A DNA stretch of 64,000 nt from Pannonibacter carbonis (GTDB taxonomy: Bacteria > Pseudomonadota > Alphaproteobacteria > Rhizobiales > Stappiaceae): contig NZ_PUDR01000014.1 in assembly GCF_003012935.1 (NCBI RefSeq), forward strand, positions 42,140 to 106,139, written 5' to 3'. Under the pieces are notes generated by a model. The model was not told the DNA's origin. It saw only the letters and a program-made list of their open reading frames with translations, and made no database searches. The first letter of the stretch is position 1, and every line of letters begins with the position of its first letter. This document shows positions 7,802 through 17,097 of this stretch, piece by piece. The position numbers and the translations under genes were made by a program.

Positions 7802-8083
7802 ATGACCCTAATCACTGCCGCACACGAATCTCATGGGCCCATCGTCAAGCGGCTCAGGCGCGCTGATGGGCACCTTCGCGGAATTATCGACATGATCGAG
7901 GCGGGGCGTCCTTGCCTCGACATCGCCCAGCAGCTCCACGCCGTCGAGAAAGCGATTGCCCAGGCCAAGAAGACGTTGATCCAGGATCACCTCGATCACT
8001 GCCTCGAGCACGTCATTGGGCCGCTTGCGAAAGAGCAGCGCCGGTCAATCGACGAGTTCAAGGAAATCACGAAGTATCTTTGA
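7802..8083 (+). CDS. CsoR/RcnR-family (DUF156) metal-sensing repressor, NreA/NcrB-like
   Basis: 93 residues, all-helical, with the family core VKRLRRADGHLRGIIDMIEA. Candidate metal ligands are C38 (helix 2) and H63/C67 in DHLDHC (helix 3), plus N-terminal H8 and H11. These repressors leave DNA when they bind Cu, Ni or Co, or react with formaldehyde, depending on the subtype. The next gene encodes an MFS exporter with a His-rich tail like nickel exporter NreB, so nickel or cobalt is the most likely signal. The C-H-C set would also allow copper sensing. Confidence 0.8.
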   Translation: MTLITAAHESHGPIVKRLRRADGHLRGIIDMIEAGRPCLDIAQQLHAVEKAIAQAKKTLIQDHLDHCLEHVIGPLAKEQRRSIDEFKEITKYL

Positions 8084-8094
8084 AGTGGTGACGC

Positions 8095-9411
8095 ATGCTG
8101 CAGGTGCTTGCAAATCGTACGTATCGCCATCTGTTTCTGGCGCAGGTCATCGCGCTCGTAGGAACGGGACTGGCGACGGTGGCGCTCGGGCTTCTGGCCT
8201 ACGACCTTGCCGGCGCTGATGCCGGCGCCGTCCTCGGCACGGCGCTCGCGATCAAGATGGTCGCCTATGTCGGCGTCGCGCCGGTGGCGGCCGCCTTCGC
8301 GGAAAAGTTGCCTCGCCGGACGATGCTGGTCTGTCTGGACCTCGTCAGGGCCGGCGTCGCGATCCTGCTGCCGTTAGTCACGGAAGTCTGGCAGGTCTAT
8401 GTGCTGATCTTCGTGTTGCAGTCGGCCTCGGCCGGCTTCACACCGACCTTTCAGGCGACGATCCCCGATGTGTTGCCAGACGAAAAGGAATATACGCGGG
8501 CGCTTTCGCTCTCGCGGCTCGCTTACGACCTGGAAAGTGTCGTCAGTCCGATGCTGGCCGCTGCACTGTTGACGGTCATCAGCTTTCACGACCTGTTCGC
8601 CGGAACCGTTGTCGGCTTCCTGTGCTCGGCCGCGCTCGTGATTTCCGTCACGCTGCCGAGCCCGAAGGTGACCGAGCGCCGCGGCATCTATGATCGCACC
8701 ACGCGAGGTTTGCGCATCTATCTCGCTACGCCGCGTCTGCGCGGTCTGCTCGCTCTGAATCTCGCCGTGGCGGCGGCGAGCGCCATGGTGATCGTCAATA
8801 CAGTGGTGCTCGTACAGGCCGACTTCGGCCTTAGCCAGCGTGCCACGGCACTCGCATTGGCGGCCTTCGGAGCGGGCTCCATGACGGCCGCGCTGTTCCT
8901 GCCGCGCATGCTCGACAAGCTCCCCGACCGAACGGCGATGATTCTAGGCGCCGGCCTTCTCGTCGCAGGATTGTTCGCCGGCTCTACAGTCTTCAGCTAT
9001 GGCGTTCTGCTGCCGCTTTGGTTCGTCCTCGGCCTCGGCTATTCTCTGGCACAGACGCCATCCGGGCGGCTGCTCCGACGTTCTGCTCACGCGGAAGACC
9101 GGCCCGCGCTTTTTGCGGCTCAATTCGCGCTGTCGCATGCATGCTGGCTGGTCACCTATCCGCTCGCCGGTTGGCTGGGGGCGGAAATGGGGCTGACGCC
9201 GACATTCATAGTGCTAGGCATCGTCGCCGCTGCCGCTGTCGGTGCCGCATCTCTCCTGTGGCCAGCGAGCGATCCGGATGAGATCGAACATGTCCACGAC
9301 GATCTTGTCCCGAGCCATCCGCACCTTGTCGACGCGGTTGCGGTTACAAGAGGGTGGCGCCATCGTCATGCTTTCGTGATCGATAGCCATCACGCTACCT
9401 GGCCACGATGA
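8095..9411 (+). CDS. MFS efflux transporter, NreB/NcrC-like
   Basis: 438 residues with 12 predicted membrane segments. The loop after helix 2 reads AEKLPRRTML, a version of the MFS motif A. The C-terminal tail of about 45 residues is rich in His (HVHDD, HPH, RHRH, SHH). That tail is characteristic of the NreB group of nickel exporters and probably binds the metal at the cytoplasmic face. It starts 11 bases after the DUF156 repressor, so the two form an operon controlled by the G-tract site at 7774-7790. Substrate (Ni or Co) is inferred from the tail and the neighbour. Confidence 0.75.
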   Translation: MLQVLANRTYRHLFLAQVIALVGTGLATVALGLLAYDLAGADAGAVLGTALAIKMVAYVGVAPVAAAFAEKLPRRTMLVCLDLVRAGVAILLPLVTEVWQVYVLIFVLQSASAGFTPTFQATIPDVLPDEKEYTRALSLSRLAYDLESVVSPMLAAALLTVISFHDLFAGTVVGFLCSAALVISVTLPSPKVTERRGIYDRTTRGLRIYLATPRLRGLLALNLAVAAASAMVIVNTVVLVQADFGLSQRATALALAAFGAGSMTAALFLPRMLDKLPDRTAMILGAGLLVAGLFAGSTVFSYGVLLPLWFVLGLGYSLAQTPSGRLLRRSAHAEDRPALFAAQFALSHACWLVTYPLAGWLGAEMGLTPTFIVLGIVAAAAVGAASLLWPASDPDEIEHVHDDLVPSHPHLVDAVAVTRGWRHRHAFVIDSHHATWPR

Positions 9412-9450
9412 TGGGACCGTCGCGATAAGCCGGAGATCCGGGACGGCACG

Positions 9451-9951
9451 TTACTGGAGCCGGCTCGCGATCCGCTCCATTTGCTGGATCTCCGCGCGTT
9501 GCGCCTTGGTGATGGCTTCGCATAGCGTCTTGAGCTCGGCGTCGGCGAGTTTGGCTTCACGGCACATAAGGATCGCTCCCGAGTGATGCGGGATCATCGA
9601 GGCGATGAACTGCCGATCGCCGATCAAGGCCTGGGTGCGAGTGGCCCAGAAGGAGCCGGCGGTCAGGATTACGAGCGCGACGTAGAGCCCGATGTTGGCG
9701 CTCCGGTTCGGGAACATGCCAGGCATCGTCGCCAACATGAATATGCCCATCGGGGCCCACATGGTGACCGCCATGTAGAGCATGTTCAGATTGTTCCTGA
9801 AGTCGCCCCAACCGTCGATCATCGAGAACATCACGATGTACATGACGGCGAGCCCCAGGATCATGTTGATCCAGAACATCAGGTACGGTCGCCCGTGCCC
9901 GCCATGACCGGCTCTGTCGTGATCGTGTTTCATTGTATTGTCGCTCCGCAT
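9451..9951 (-). CDS. Membrane-anchored DUF305 protein
   Basis: 166 residues: a His-rich N-terminus (KHDHDRAGHGGHGRP), three membrane helices, then a soluble DUF305 segment with the motif ASMIPHHSGAILMCREA. DUF305 proteins are found with copper and silver resistance genes and are thought to bind metal through the HH and Met residues. It starts at 9951, with AGAGGAG about eight bases upstream; an internal Met at 9933 is also possible. It is last in the CsoR operon, after the glutaredoxin-MauE gene. Confidence 0.8.
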   Translation of the reverse strand: MRSDNTMKHDHDRAGHGGHGRPYLMFWINMILGLAVMYIVMFSMIDGWGDFRNNLNMLYMAVTMWAPMGIFMLATMPGMFPNRSANIGLYVALVILTAGSFWATRTQALIGDRQFIASMIPHHSGAILMCREAKLADAELKTLCEAITKAQRAEIQQMERIASRLQ

Positions 9952-9973
9952 ATCGTGCTCCTCTCTTCCCGCT

Positions 9974-10732
9974 TTAGTGCATGAGGCCCAAGGGCTTGAC
10001 GATCATCCAGACCGCCATGGCGACCATCATCAGGTTCTCGGTCAGCGAGACGAAGCCGAGCGGTACATTGCTGTCGCCGCCGACGCAGGCGCACTTGAGT
10101 TCTCGCTTGTCGATGTAGACAGCCTTGAACACCGAGATCGCACCGATACCGCCGATGAAGAGAGCGACGGGGATCGACAGCCACATCAGAGCACCGGCCA
10201 TCATCAGAACGCCTGCGAGCGCTTCGGCGAACGGGTAGATATAGGCATAGCGGACCCAGCGCTGCGCCAGCAGATCGTAGTTCAGGAACATGGTGGCGAA
10301 GCCCTCCACGTCCTTGAGCTTCTGGAGTGCCAGCAGACACATGGCGATGGCGACAAACCACTCCGCCGTCTGCACGGTCGCGAAGTTGCCGAAAGCTGCC
10401 CAGCTCGCCGCGACCGCCATCAGCGCGGCCATCGCGAACAGAGCGATGACGGGTTTGTAGGTGACGGCGTCCTTCTCCTTGACCTCGCCGCCGAAGAACT
10501 TGACGAGGTCGTCGTACCCGCCAATCCGCTTGCCGTCGATGAAGGTCTGAGGGGTCGTTTCGACCCCATATTTCTTCTTGAACGCGTCGGTTTCCTCGCG
10601 TGACGTCAGATGGTGATCGTCGACGAGGTAGCCTTCACGCTGGAGCAGGTCGAGTGCTTTCAGCCCATAGGGACAGGTGTGCTTCTCCATCACCATGCGA
10701 TGGAGCTCGGCTGTTTTGGATCCAGATGCCAT
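9974..10732 (-). CDS. Glutaredoxin fused to MauE/DoxX-type membrane protein
   Basis: 252 residues. Residues 1-85 are a glutaredoxin fold with C20-P-Y-G (monothiol), TPQTF and a GGYDDL helix. Residues 95-250 carry four membrane helices of the MauE/DoxX redox family and a late Cys pair (KCACVGG). The fusion suggests transfer of thiol redox equivalents across or at the membrane. It lies between csoR and the DUF305 gene on one strand with short gaps, so it is probably copper-induced. Its exact partner is unknown. Confidence 0.8.
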   Translation of the reverse strand: MASGSKTAELHRMVMEKHTCPYGLKALDLLQREGYLVDDHHLTSREETDAFKKKYGVETTPQTFIDGKRIGGYDDLVKFFGGEVKEKDAVTYKPVIALFAMAALMAVAASWAAFGNFATVQTAEWFVAIAMCLLALQKLKDVEGFATMFLNYDLLAQRWVRYAYIYPFAEALAGVLMMAGALMWLSIPVALFIGGIGAISVFKAVYIDKRELKCACVGGDSNVPLGFVSLTENLMMVAMAVWMIVKPLGLMH

Positions 10733-10747
10733 AGGGTGCCTTTCTGA

Positions 10748-11035
10748 TCAGAGCTTCGCCTTGGCGAAGACCTCGACGAGTTCGTCGAACTTCCTTCGCT
10801 GAAGGATGGGATCGCCGGAGGCCATCGCCTCCTCGACACAACAGGCAGCGTGCGACCGCAGGACCCTATCCTCGACCTTTGAGAGGGCTGCCTTCACGGC
10901 ATGAATCTGGTGGAGGATGTCGATGCAGTAGCGTTCATCCTCGACCATCTGCCCGACACCGCGAACCTGGCCAGCAATCCGGGCGAGCGAATCCGTAATC
11001 GCCTTCTTGTCTTTCGAGCACATTTTTCTACCCAT
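10748..11035 (-). CDS. csoR: CsoR-family copper-sensing repressor
   Basis: Up to 95 residues with the family core SLARIAGQVRGVGQMVEDERYC and the Cu(I) triad expected of CsoR: Cys in RYCIDI, then His and Cys in SHAACC. Apo-CsoR binds DNA and Cu(I) releases it. The operator 11034-11050 overlaps the first ATG (11035), so translation may start instead at the ATG at 11023 (MCSKDKK). Neither start has a strong ribosome binding site. It heads an operon with the glutaredoxin-MauE and DUF305 genes and faces a divergent MFS/ATP-grasp operon. Confidence 0.85.
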   Translation of the reverse strand: MGRKMCSKDKKAITDSLARIAGQVRGVGQMVEDERYCIDILHQIHAVKAALSKVEDRVLRSHAACCVEEAMASGDPILQRRKFDELVEVFAKAKL

Positions 11036-11050
11036 ACCCTGTCAGGGTAT
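11034..11050. promoter_or_regulatory. Perfect CsoR operator between divergent operons
   Basis: ATACCCTGTCAGGGTAT is a perfect 17-base palindrome centred on T11042. It has the TACCC/GGGTA arms of known CsoR sites. It abuts a TATATA stretch (11048-11053) usable as a -10, so bound CsoR should block transcription of csoR and of the divergent MFS/ATP-grasp pair. Confidence 0.85.
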
Positions 11051-11125
11051 ATAAGCCTTAACGGAGCCTTCGGTTCCCGAAGGATATTGGCTTTCTGACC
11101 AAGGAGGTTCGATCTGAGGAGCGAG

Positions 11126-12310
11126 ATGACGGATCAATCAGGCGCGCGACGCAACATTGCCGTTTTGACTACCGCGCAGGCGCTCGGGGGATCGAGTGCG
11201 CCAATCGTCATGTCGCTCGGTGGGCTGGTCGGCCAACAACTCTCAGGCAATCCCGCTTGGGTGACGCTACCCGTCAGCCTTTTCGGGGTGGGACTTGCCC
11301 TCGGCACGCTACCCGCCGCTCTCCTTATGCGCGCCTGGGGGCGGCGCAACGCTTACGTCTTCGCCGCGGCGGTCGGCGTTGCGGCGGGCCTGATCGCCGC
11401 TTTCGGCATCTTCCTGACGTCGTTCGCGATCTTCTGCATCGGTAGTTTCACAGCGGGGCTCTACGGGTCCTACATCCAGAGCTACCGTTTTGCGGCGGCC
11501 GACGCAGCAGAGGGCGCCTTGAAGGCGCGCGCGATTTCCTGGGTGATGGTCGGTGGCCTGATCGCAGCCGTTGTCGGGCCGCAATTGGTGATCTGGACAC
11601 GCGATGCCGTCACTCAGACACCCTATGCCGGAAGTTTCCTCAGTCAGGCCGCGCTGGCACTGTTGTCGGTCCCGGTACTGCTCATGCTGCGCGCCTCCGC
11701 ATCTGGCGGAGAGGCCGCGTCCGAGAACTCAGGCAGGTCACTGCTCCAGATCCTGGCGATGCCCAGATATCTCCTCGCGGTCGCGACCGGCGTCGCATCC
11801 TACGGCTTGATGGCTTTCGTCATGACCGCCGCTCCGATCGCAATGGTCGGACACGGCCTTTCCGTGGATGATGCCGCGCTCGGCATCCAGTGGCATCTCC
11901 TGGCGATGTTCGGCCCAAGCTTCGTCACCGGTCGGCTGATCGCGAGGTTCGGCAAGGAGCGCGTATCGGCCGCGGGACTGGTGCTGATCGCGCTCTCGGG
12001 AATCGTCGCGCTTGCCGGACCAGGCCTTCTCAGTTTCTGGTTCTCGCTCGCTCTCCTGGGGATAGGCTGGAACTTCAGCTTCATCGGCGCGACCGCGATG
12101 GTCACCGAATGTCATACGTCAGGCGAGCGCGCGAAAGCCCAAGGGTTCAACGATTTCATGGTATTCGGCGTCACGGCGGTCGTCTCGTTTCTGGCAGGAA
12201 GCGTGCTTCACAGCTGGGGCTGGGAGACAATCAACTGGTTGTTGTTTCCGGCAGTCGCCGTGATCCTCGTTCCGTTACTTCTGCAGGCAGGGCGCGGGGG
12301 CGCGAGGTAG
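11126..12310 (+). CDS. MFS transporter of the CsoR-controlled operon
   Basis: 394 residues, 12 membrane segments, with an N-terminal half containing MRAWGRRNAYVF (motif A-like loop) and a second, weaker copy in the C-terminal half (IARFGKERVS). AGGAG lies just before the ATG. Such MFS proteins occur in copper and metalloid clusters, where they are presumed exporters. The next gene begins two bases after this stop and encodes an ATP-grasp enzyme, so the pair is almost certainly co-translated. Export of that enzyme's product is a reasonable idea; direct metal export is the alternative. Confidence 0.75.
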   Translation: MTDQSGARRNIAVLTTAQALGGSSAPIVMSLGGLVGQQLSGNPAWVTLPVSLFGVGLALGTLPAALLMRAWGRRNAYVFAAAVGVAAGLIAAFGIFLTSFAIFCIGSFTAGLYGSYIQSYRFAAADAAEGALKARAISWVMVGGLIAAVVGPQLVIWTRDAVTQTPYAGSFLSQAALALLSVPVLLMLRASASGGEAASENSGRSLLQILAMPRYLLAVATGVASYGLMAFVMTAAPIAMVGHGLSVDDAALGIQWHLLAMFGPSFVTGRLIARFGKERVSAAGLVLIALSGIVALAGPGLLSFWFSLALLGIGWNFSFIGATAMVTECHTSGERAKAQGFNDFMVFGVTAVVSFLAGSVLHSWGWETINWLLFPAVAVILVPLLLQAGRGGAR

Positions 12311-12312
12311 AT

Positions 12313-13641
12313 ATGGATATGGGCGGTGACGCGACTTCTCGGGATATGAATGCAGATTGTGTCTGCCTCACGCTGGACCGGGCCGCTCTGGAACAGGCAT
12401 TCGAGCGGGAAACCGGCAAGGTGCTGCAGGAGCGGCCTTTGTCGGAACTGCGGCCTACGCTGGTCTCCAACCAGACGGTGTTCATAGCGCCCGAGCATAT
12501 GGAAACAATGGCGCGCCTCATCGTGACGATTGACGCCGTCGCAAAATGCGAAGGTTACCGCAAGGCCGTACTCGAAGCGGCTCCTCAGATCGCCCGGTTC
12601 GAGCCTGGGCCGATCGGGATTTTCATGAGCTATGATTTTCATCTCGGGCCGGGCGGCCCCAAGCTCATCGAGATCAACACCAATGCAGGAGGGGGGCTCG
12701 TGAATGCGCTCGTGGCTCGCGCCCAGAAAGCGTGCTGCGACGCCATCGACCGCATTTTTCCAGAATCCTCCGTTACGGGAGAGATCGAGGAGGTGTTCCT
12801 TGCCGGTTTTCGCAGCGAATGGCGGAGGCAAAAGCTGGACAGGGATCTATCGACGATCGCCATCGTGGACGCCGAACCGCAGGCCCAATACCTTTATCCC
12901 GAATTCGTGCTGTTCCGGAGTCTGTTCGAGCGCCACGGCATCACGGCCGTCATCACCGCACCGGAATCGCTTGATTATCGCGACGGTCGGCTGTGGAGCG
13001 GCACGGTGCCGATCGACCTGGTCTACAATCGGCTGACGGACTTCGCTTTCGACGAACCCGCAAGCGCGGCGCTTCGCTCAGCCTATCTCGCAGGCGATGT
13101 CGTGGTGACGCCGAACCCGTGGGCTCATGCCGTGTTCGCCGACAAGAGGAACCTGGTCCGTCTCACCGACGCCCCAACGCTTCGGGACTGGGGTGTGGAT
13201 GTGGAGCGGAGCGCGCTTCTTCGCGAGGGTATTGCAGCAACCGAGTTCGTTTCGCTGGAGAAGGCGGACGATCTTTGGGCGCGCCGCGACAAGCTGTTCT
13301 TCAAGCCGGTCGCGGGTTTCGGCGGGAGAGCCACCTATCGTGGCGACAAGGTCACGCGCCGCGTCTGGCAAAGCATTCTGGAAGGCGACTACATTGCCCA
13401 GGAACTGGTCCCGCCGAGCAACCGGACCGTGGTCGTCGACGGTCGCCGCGAAATCATGAAGGTCGATTTCCGCAACTATGCCTATGACGGGGCCGTACAA
13501 CTCGTGGCGGCCAGACTCTATCAGGGGCAGACGACGAACTTCCGCACGCCCGGCGGCGGCTTTGCCCCTGTCGCGTGGGCCAAGCCGGAGAGCTTTGGCA
13601 CCCTTCATGACTGCCTGCCGGACGGTAGCAGTTGCGCCTGA
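12313..13641 (+). CDS. ATP-grasp-fold ligase-like protein of unknown substrate
   Basis: 442 residues. The open frame extends upstream into the MFS gene, but ATG 12313 follows the MFS stop directly and gives a sensible N-terminus. ATP-grasp features: the lead-in VVVTPNPWAHAVFADKRNL (263-281), K331 in LFFKPVAGFGGRA with its Gly-rich loop, and D385/N388 in MKVDFRN near the expected Mg site. An additional acidic/Asn motif, PKLIEINTNAGGG (116-128), lies unusually early. ATP-grasp enzymes join carboxylates to amines or thiols. Placed under a CsoR operator with an exporter, it might make a metal-binding peptide or modify a thiol. That is inference; I do not recognise a characterised homologue. Confidence 0.65.
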   Translation: MDMGGDATSRDMNADCVCLTLDRAALEQAFERETGKVLQERPLSELRPTLVSNQTVFIAPEHMETMARLIVTIDAVAKCEGYRKAVLEAAPQIARFEPGPIGIFMSYDFHLGPGGPKLIEINTNAGGGLVNALVARAQKACCDAIDRIFPESSVTGEIEEVFLAGFRSEWRRQKLDRDLSTIAIVDAEPQAQYLYPEFVLFRSLFERHGITAVITAPESLDYRDGRLWSGTVPIDLVYNRLTDFAFDEPASAALRSAYLAGDVVVTPNPWAHAVFADKRNLVRLTDAPTLRDWGVDVERSALLREGIAATEFVSLEKADDLWARRDKLFFKPVAGFGGRATYRGDKVTRRVWQSILEGDYIAQELVPPSNRTVVVDGRREIMKVDFRNYAYDGAVQLVAARLYQGQTTNFRTPGGGFAPVAWAKPESFGTLHDCLPDGSSCA

Positions 13642-13687
13642 ATCTTGGCGGTTGGACACGCTACTCTTTTCCCGGGCGTCATCTGCG

Positions 13688-14137
13688 TTATTGAACGACC
13701 CGGGCGATTGCTCCGCTGCGGGGCTGGATCGAGAGATCTTCGCCCTCCTGATCGCTTTCGAGGCGCTGCAAGATCGGGCAATGCGGGCGGTGATCGCCCT
13801 GGCAGGAATTGACGAGCATGGTCAGCGTTTTGGCCATGTCCTGAAGACCTTTGATCTTGCTCTCCAACTCCGCGATGTGGCCCTGAGCCAGCCGCTTGAC
13901 CTCGGCGCTTTGGCGGGTTTCGTCGCGCCAGAGGCCCAGCAGGTCGCTGATCTCTGCGACGGAAAAGCCGAGATCTCGCGACCGGCGGATGAAGCGCAGC
14001 ATGTGGACATCCGTGTCGGAATAGTCGCGATAGCCGGAATCCTTCCGATCGGCCTTGGGGATCAGGCCCGTCTGCTCGTAGTAGCGGATCATCTTGGCCG
14101 AGACGCCAGAGGCTTTCGACGCTTGTCCGATATTCAT
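13688..14137 (-). CDS. cueR: CueR, MerR-family Cu(I)-responsive activator
   Basis: 149 residues. It has the MerR winged helix MNIGQASKASGVSAKMIRYY, a long dimerisation helix, and the CueR metal loop C-Q-G-D-H-R-P-H-C-P with two Cys eight residues apart (about 112 and 120), diagnostic of monovalent copper-group sensing. The tail after the loop is longer than in E. coli CueR. CueR binds promoters with a 19-base spacer and activates them on Cu(I), Ag(I) or Au(I). Six such promoters occur in this window. It lies downstream of copA on the same strand, beyond a hairpin terminator. Confidence 0.92.
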   Translation of the reverse strand: MNIGQASKASGVSAKMIRYYEQTGLIPKADRKDSGYRDYSDTDVHMLRFIRRSRDLGFSVAEISDLLGLWRDETRQSAEVKRLAQGHIAELESKIKGLQDMAKTLTMLVNSCQGDHRPHCPILQRLESDQEGEDLSIQPRSGAIARVVQ

Positions 14138-14159
14138 CTGCGTTTCTCCCTATGTTGAA

Positions 14160-14186
14160 ACAGCCGGTCCTCACAGGACCGGCTGT
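14160..14186 (-). terminator. Strong hairpin terminator after copA
   Basis: ACAGCCGGTCCT (14160-14171) and AGGACCGGCTGT (14175-14186) form a perfect 12-bp stem with a 3-base loop. On the minus strand it is followed by a short T run. It separates copA from cueR. Confidence 0.75.
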
Positions 14187-14195
14187 CTGTTGGTG

Positions 14196-16937
14196 TCAGT
14201 TGGCGACCTTGAACCGGCGCAGCCGCAAGGCGTTGCCGAGGACGAAGACGCTGGACAGCGCCATCGCGCCTGCCGCGAAGACCGGCGAGAGCAGGATGCC
14301 GTAGGCCGGGTAGAGCAGGCCTGCTGCAACCGGGATCAGAGCCGTGTTATAGGCGAAGGCCCAGAACAGGTTCTGCCGGATGTTGCCGATCGTCGCCTTC
14401 GACAGCGCGATCGCATTCGGCACGCCCTGCAGGCTGCCCGACATCAGCACCACGTCCGCCGCCTCGATGGCGATGTCCGTGCCAGTGCCGATGGCGAGGC
14501 CGACATCAGCTTCGGCCAGCGCCGGGGCGTCGTTGATGCCGTCGCCGACGAAGGCAACCTTGCCGTACTGGCCCTTGAGCCGGCGAACCGCCTCGACCTT
14601 GCCGTCCGGCAGGACTTCGGCCACCACTTCGTCGATCCCCAGCTTCGCCGCGATGGCCTTGGCCGTGCGGGCATTGTCGCCGGTGATCATCGCCACCTTC
14701 AGACCGAGATCATGCATGGCCTTGATCGCGGCCGGCGTCGTCGCCTTGATCGGGTCGGCTACGGCGATGATCGCTGCCAGCTTGCCGTCGATCGCGGCAT
14801 AGAGCGGCGACTTGCCCTCGTTGCCCAACCGTTCGGCGACCTTGGCGAAGCCTCCCACATCATAGCCGAGTTGAACCATGTAGCGGTCGGCGCCGATCTC
14901 GACGCGCTTGCCGTCTACAGTAGCCTTCACGCCGAGCCCGGTGACCGACTCGAAGTCCGAGACGGCCGGCATTGCGGTGTCTTCAGCGATCGCGGCATCG
15001 ACGATGGCGCGGGCGATCGGATGTTCCGACTTGGCCTCGACGGCGGCCACCAGCGCCAGAACCTGCGACCGGTCGAAGCCGATGGCCAGCTCGAGATCGG
15101 TCAGCGCGGGCTTGCCTTCCGTCAGCGTGCCCGTCTTGTCGACGGCGACGACCTTGGCGTCCTTCAGGAGCTGGAGCGCCTCGCCCTTGCGGAAGAGCAC
15201 ACCCAGTTCCGCGCCCCGCCCGGTTCCGACCATGATCGAGGTCGGCGTGGCCAGACCCATGGCGCAGGGGCAGGCGATGATCAGCACGGCAACCGCATTC
15301 ACCAGCGCGAAGGTCAGCGCCGGCGACGGGCCGAAATAGAGCCATGCCGCGAAGGTGAGGGCCGCCACAGCGAAGACCGTCGGGACGAACCACATGGTCA
15401 CCTTGTCGACCAGGGCCTGGATCGGCAGCTTCGAACCCTGCGCTTCCTCGACCATGCGAATGATCTGCGACAGCACGGTGTTGCCGCCGACCGCCGTCGC
15501 CCGGAACGCGAAGGCGCCCTTCTGATTGACCGTACCGCCGACGACCTCGCTGCCGTCCTTCTTCGACACAGGGATCGGCTCGCCGGTGATCATCGACTCG
15601 TCGACATAGCTCTCGCCCTCGACGACTTCACCATCGACCGGGACGCGTTCGCCGGGGCGGACCTCGACGATGTCGCCCGAAACGACCGCTGCGATCGGCA
15701 GATCGACGGTTCCGCCGTCTCGGCGAACACGGGCGGTCTTGGCCTGGAGACCCACGAGGCGCTTGATCGCCTCGGAGGTCCGGCCCTTGGCGCGCGCCTC
15801 GAGCAGGCGGCCGAGCAGGATCAGCGTCACGATGACGGCCGCCGCCTCGAAATAGACGTTGACCGTGCCAGCGGGCAGGAAACCAGGCGCAAAGGTCGCG
15901 ACCAGCGAGAAGCCGTACGCTGCGAGCGAGCCGACAGCGACTAGCGAGTTCATGTCCGGCGCCAGGCGCCAGAGCGCCGGCAATCCTTTATCATAGAAGC
16001 GGATGCCGGGGACGAACAGGACGAGCGTCGTCAGCGCGAACTGGACGTACCAGCTGTTCTGCATGCCAATCGTGGACTCGATCATGGCGTGCACGCCGGG
16101 AATGAGGTGTGAGCCCATCTCCAGCAGGAAGACCGGAGCAGTCAGAACCGCGGCAAGCGTGAAGGCGCGGGTGAGCTCGCGGCGCTCGGCCTCCTTCTTC
16201 TCGGTGCGATCGTCCGTCACGGCCTGATTGGCCATCGACCCGGCATCGGACAGAAGCTTCGCTTCGTAGCCAGCATTTGCGATCGCCGCGATCAGCGCCG
16301 CACTTTCCGCACTCCCGCGGATCGTCGCTTTCTCGGTCGCGAGGTTGACGATGGCCTGGGTCACGCCGGGCACTTCCTTCAGCGCGCGCTCGACACGGCC
16401 GACGCAGGACGCGCAGGTCATGCCTTCGATCGCCAGGTCGACGGAACGCTCCGCGATGGGGGAATTGATCAGCTTCGCCTCATAGCCCGACGCCTCGATC
16501 GCCGCGACCAGCGCAGCGCTGTCCGCCGAGCCCTTGATCGTGGCCTTCTCGGTCGCGAGGTTGACGGTCGCTTCGGTCACTCCGGCAACAGCCTTCAGCG
16601 CACGCTCGACACGGCCCACGCAGGAGGCACAGGTCATACCCTCGATGGCGATCTCGACCGGGCGGGAGGCGGGGGTGGTGGTCGCCGGCGCAGCCAGGAA
16701 GCTCGCTGGAACCTCATAGCCCGCCTTCTCCACAGCCTTGACGAGCGCGGCGCGGTCCACGGACGCATCCGCGGTGATGCGCGCCTTCTCGGTCGCGAGA
16801 TTAACGACGGCGTCGCTCACGCCGGGAATGGCTTTCAGGGCCTTTTCAACGCGCCCAACGCAGGACGCGCAGGTCATCCCCTCGATGGGAAGGGATATCG
16901 ATGTAGACAGATCAATTGTACGAACGGGGGCATTCAT
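14196..16937 (-). CDS. copA: CopA, P1B-1-type Cu(I)-exporting ATPase with three N-terminal HMA domains
   Basis: 913 residues. Three heavy-metal-associated domains each show [12 protein letters not shown] (about 19, 99 and 171). The membrane core carries the CPC metal site in [13 protein letters not shown] (about residue 556), the phosphorylation motif [11 protein letters not shown] (about 600), and the hinge [10 protein letters not shown]. Three HMA repeats are more than the one or two usual in bacterial CopA. The enzyme pumps Cu(I) out of the cytoplasm. It is transcribed from a CueR-type promoter at 16977-17007, divergent from a CopZ-like chaperone gene. Confidence 0.95.
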   Translation of the reverse strand: MNAPVRTIDLSTSISLPIEGMTCASCVGRVEKALKAIPGVSDAVVNLATEKARITADASVDRAALVKAVEKAGYEVPASFLAAPATTTPASRPVEIAIEGMTCASCVGRVERALKAVAGVTEATVNLATEKATIKGSADSAALVAAIEASGYEAKLINSPIAERSVDLAIEGMTCASCVGRVERALKEVPGVTQAIVNLATEKATIRGSAESAALIAAIANAGYEAKLLSDAGSMANQAVTDDRTEKKEAERRELTRAFTLAAVLTAPVFLLEMGSHLIPGVHAMIESTIGMQNSWYVQFALTTLVLFVPGIRFYDKGLPALWRLAPDMNSLVAVGSLAAYGFSLVATFAPGFLPAGTVNVYFEAAAVIVTLILLGRLLEARAKGRTSEAIKRLVGLQAKTARVRRDGGTVDLPIAAVVSGDIVEVRPGERVPVDGEVVEGESYVDESMITGEPIPVSKKDGSEVVGGTVNQKGAFAFRATAVGGNTVLSQIIRMVEEAQGSKLPIQALVDKVTMWFVPTVFAVAALTFAAWLYFGPSPALTFALVNAVAVLIIACPCAMGLATPTSIMVGTGRGAELGVLFRKGEALQLLKDAKVVAVDKTGTLTEGKPALTDLELAIGFDRSQVLALVAAVEAKSEHPIARAIVDAAIAEDTAMPAVSDFESVTGLGVKATVDGKRVEIGADRYMVQLGYDVGGFAKVAERLGNEGKSPLYAAIDGKLAAIIAVADPIKATTPAAIKAMHDLGLKVAMITGDNARTAKAIAAKLGIDEVVAEVLPDGKVEAVRRLKGQYGKVAFVGDGINDAPALAEADVGLAIGTGTDIAIEAADVVLMSGSLQGVPNAIALSKATIGNIRQNLFWAFAYNTALIPVAAGLLYPAYGILLSPVFAAGAMALSSVFVLGNALRLRRFKVAN

Positions 16938-16976
16938 GGCCGCCTCCTTTCTCGTTTCGAATTCGAGTTCGCGAGG

Positions 16977-17007
16977 AAGATGGGGCTTCCAACCATGGGA
17001 AGGTCAA
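16977..17007 (-). promoter_or_regulatory. CueR-type promoter for copA
   Basis: On the minus strand: -35 TTGACC (17007-17002), a 19-base spacer, TTCCCATGGTTGGAAGCCC, containing the dyad CTTCC/GGAAG-like arms around CATGG, then -10 CATCTT (16982-16977). The 19-base spacer is the hallmark of MerR-activated promoters. It is a mirror copy of the one at 17033-17063. Confidence 0.85.
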
Positions 17008-17032
17008 TAGCTGATTTTTCGAAAGATGTCCC

Positions 17033-17063
17033 TTGACCTTACCATGGTTGGAAGCCCCACGTT
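17033..17063 (+). promoter_or_regulatory. CueR-type promoter for copZ-DUF305-multicopper oxidase
   Basis: -35 TTGACC (17033-17038), 19-base spacer TTACCATGGTTGGAAGCCC, -10 CACGTT (17058-17063). It differs from the copA promoter by one spacer base and in the -10. Divergent transcription from two facing CueR sites would coordinate pump and chaperone. Confidence 0.85.
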
Positions 17064-17097
17064 CGGTTCCACGAGAGCAAACCAAAGGAGATCAGTT

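Noticed and set aside
11890..13641. A 583-codon frame starting inside the MFS gene.
   Set aside because: The first 141 codons are an out-of-frame shadow of the MFS gene; ATG 12313 directly after the MFS stop is the sensible start of the ATP-grasp protein.
14094..15944. A 616-codon plus-strand frame opposite copA.
   Set aside because: It lacks recognisable domains and is antisense to a clear copper ATPase and cueR.
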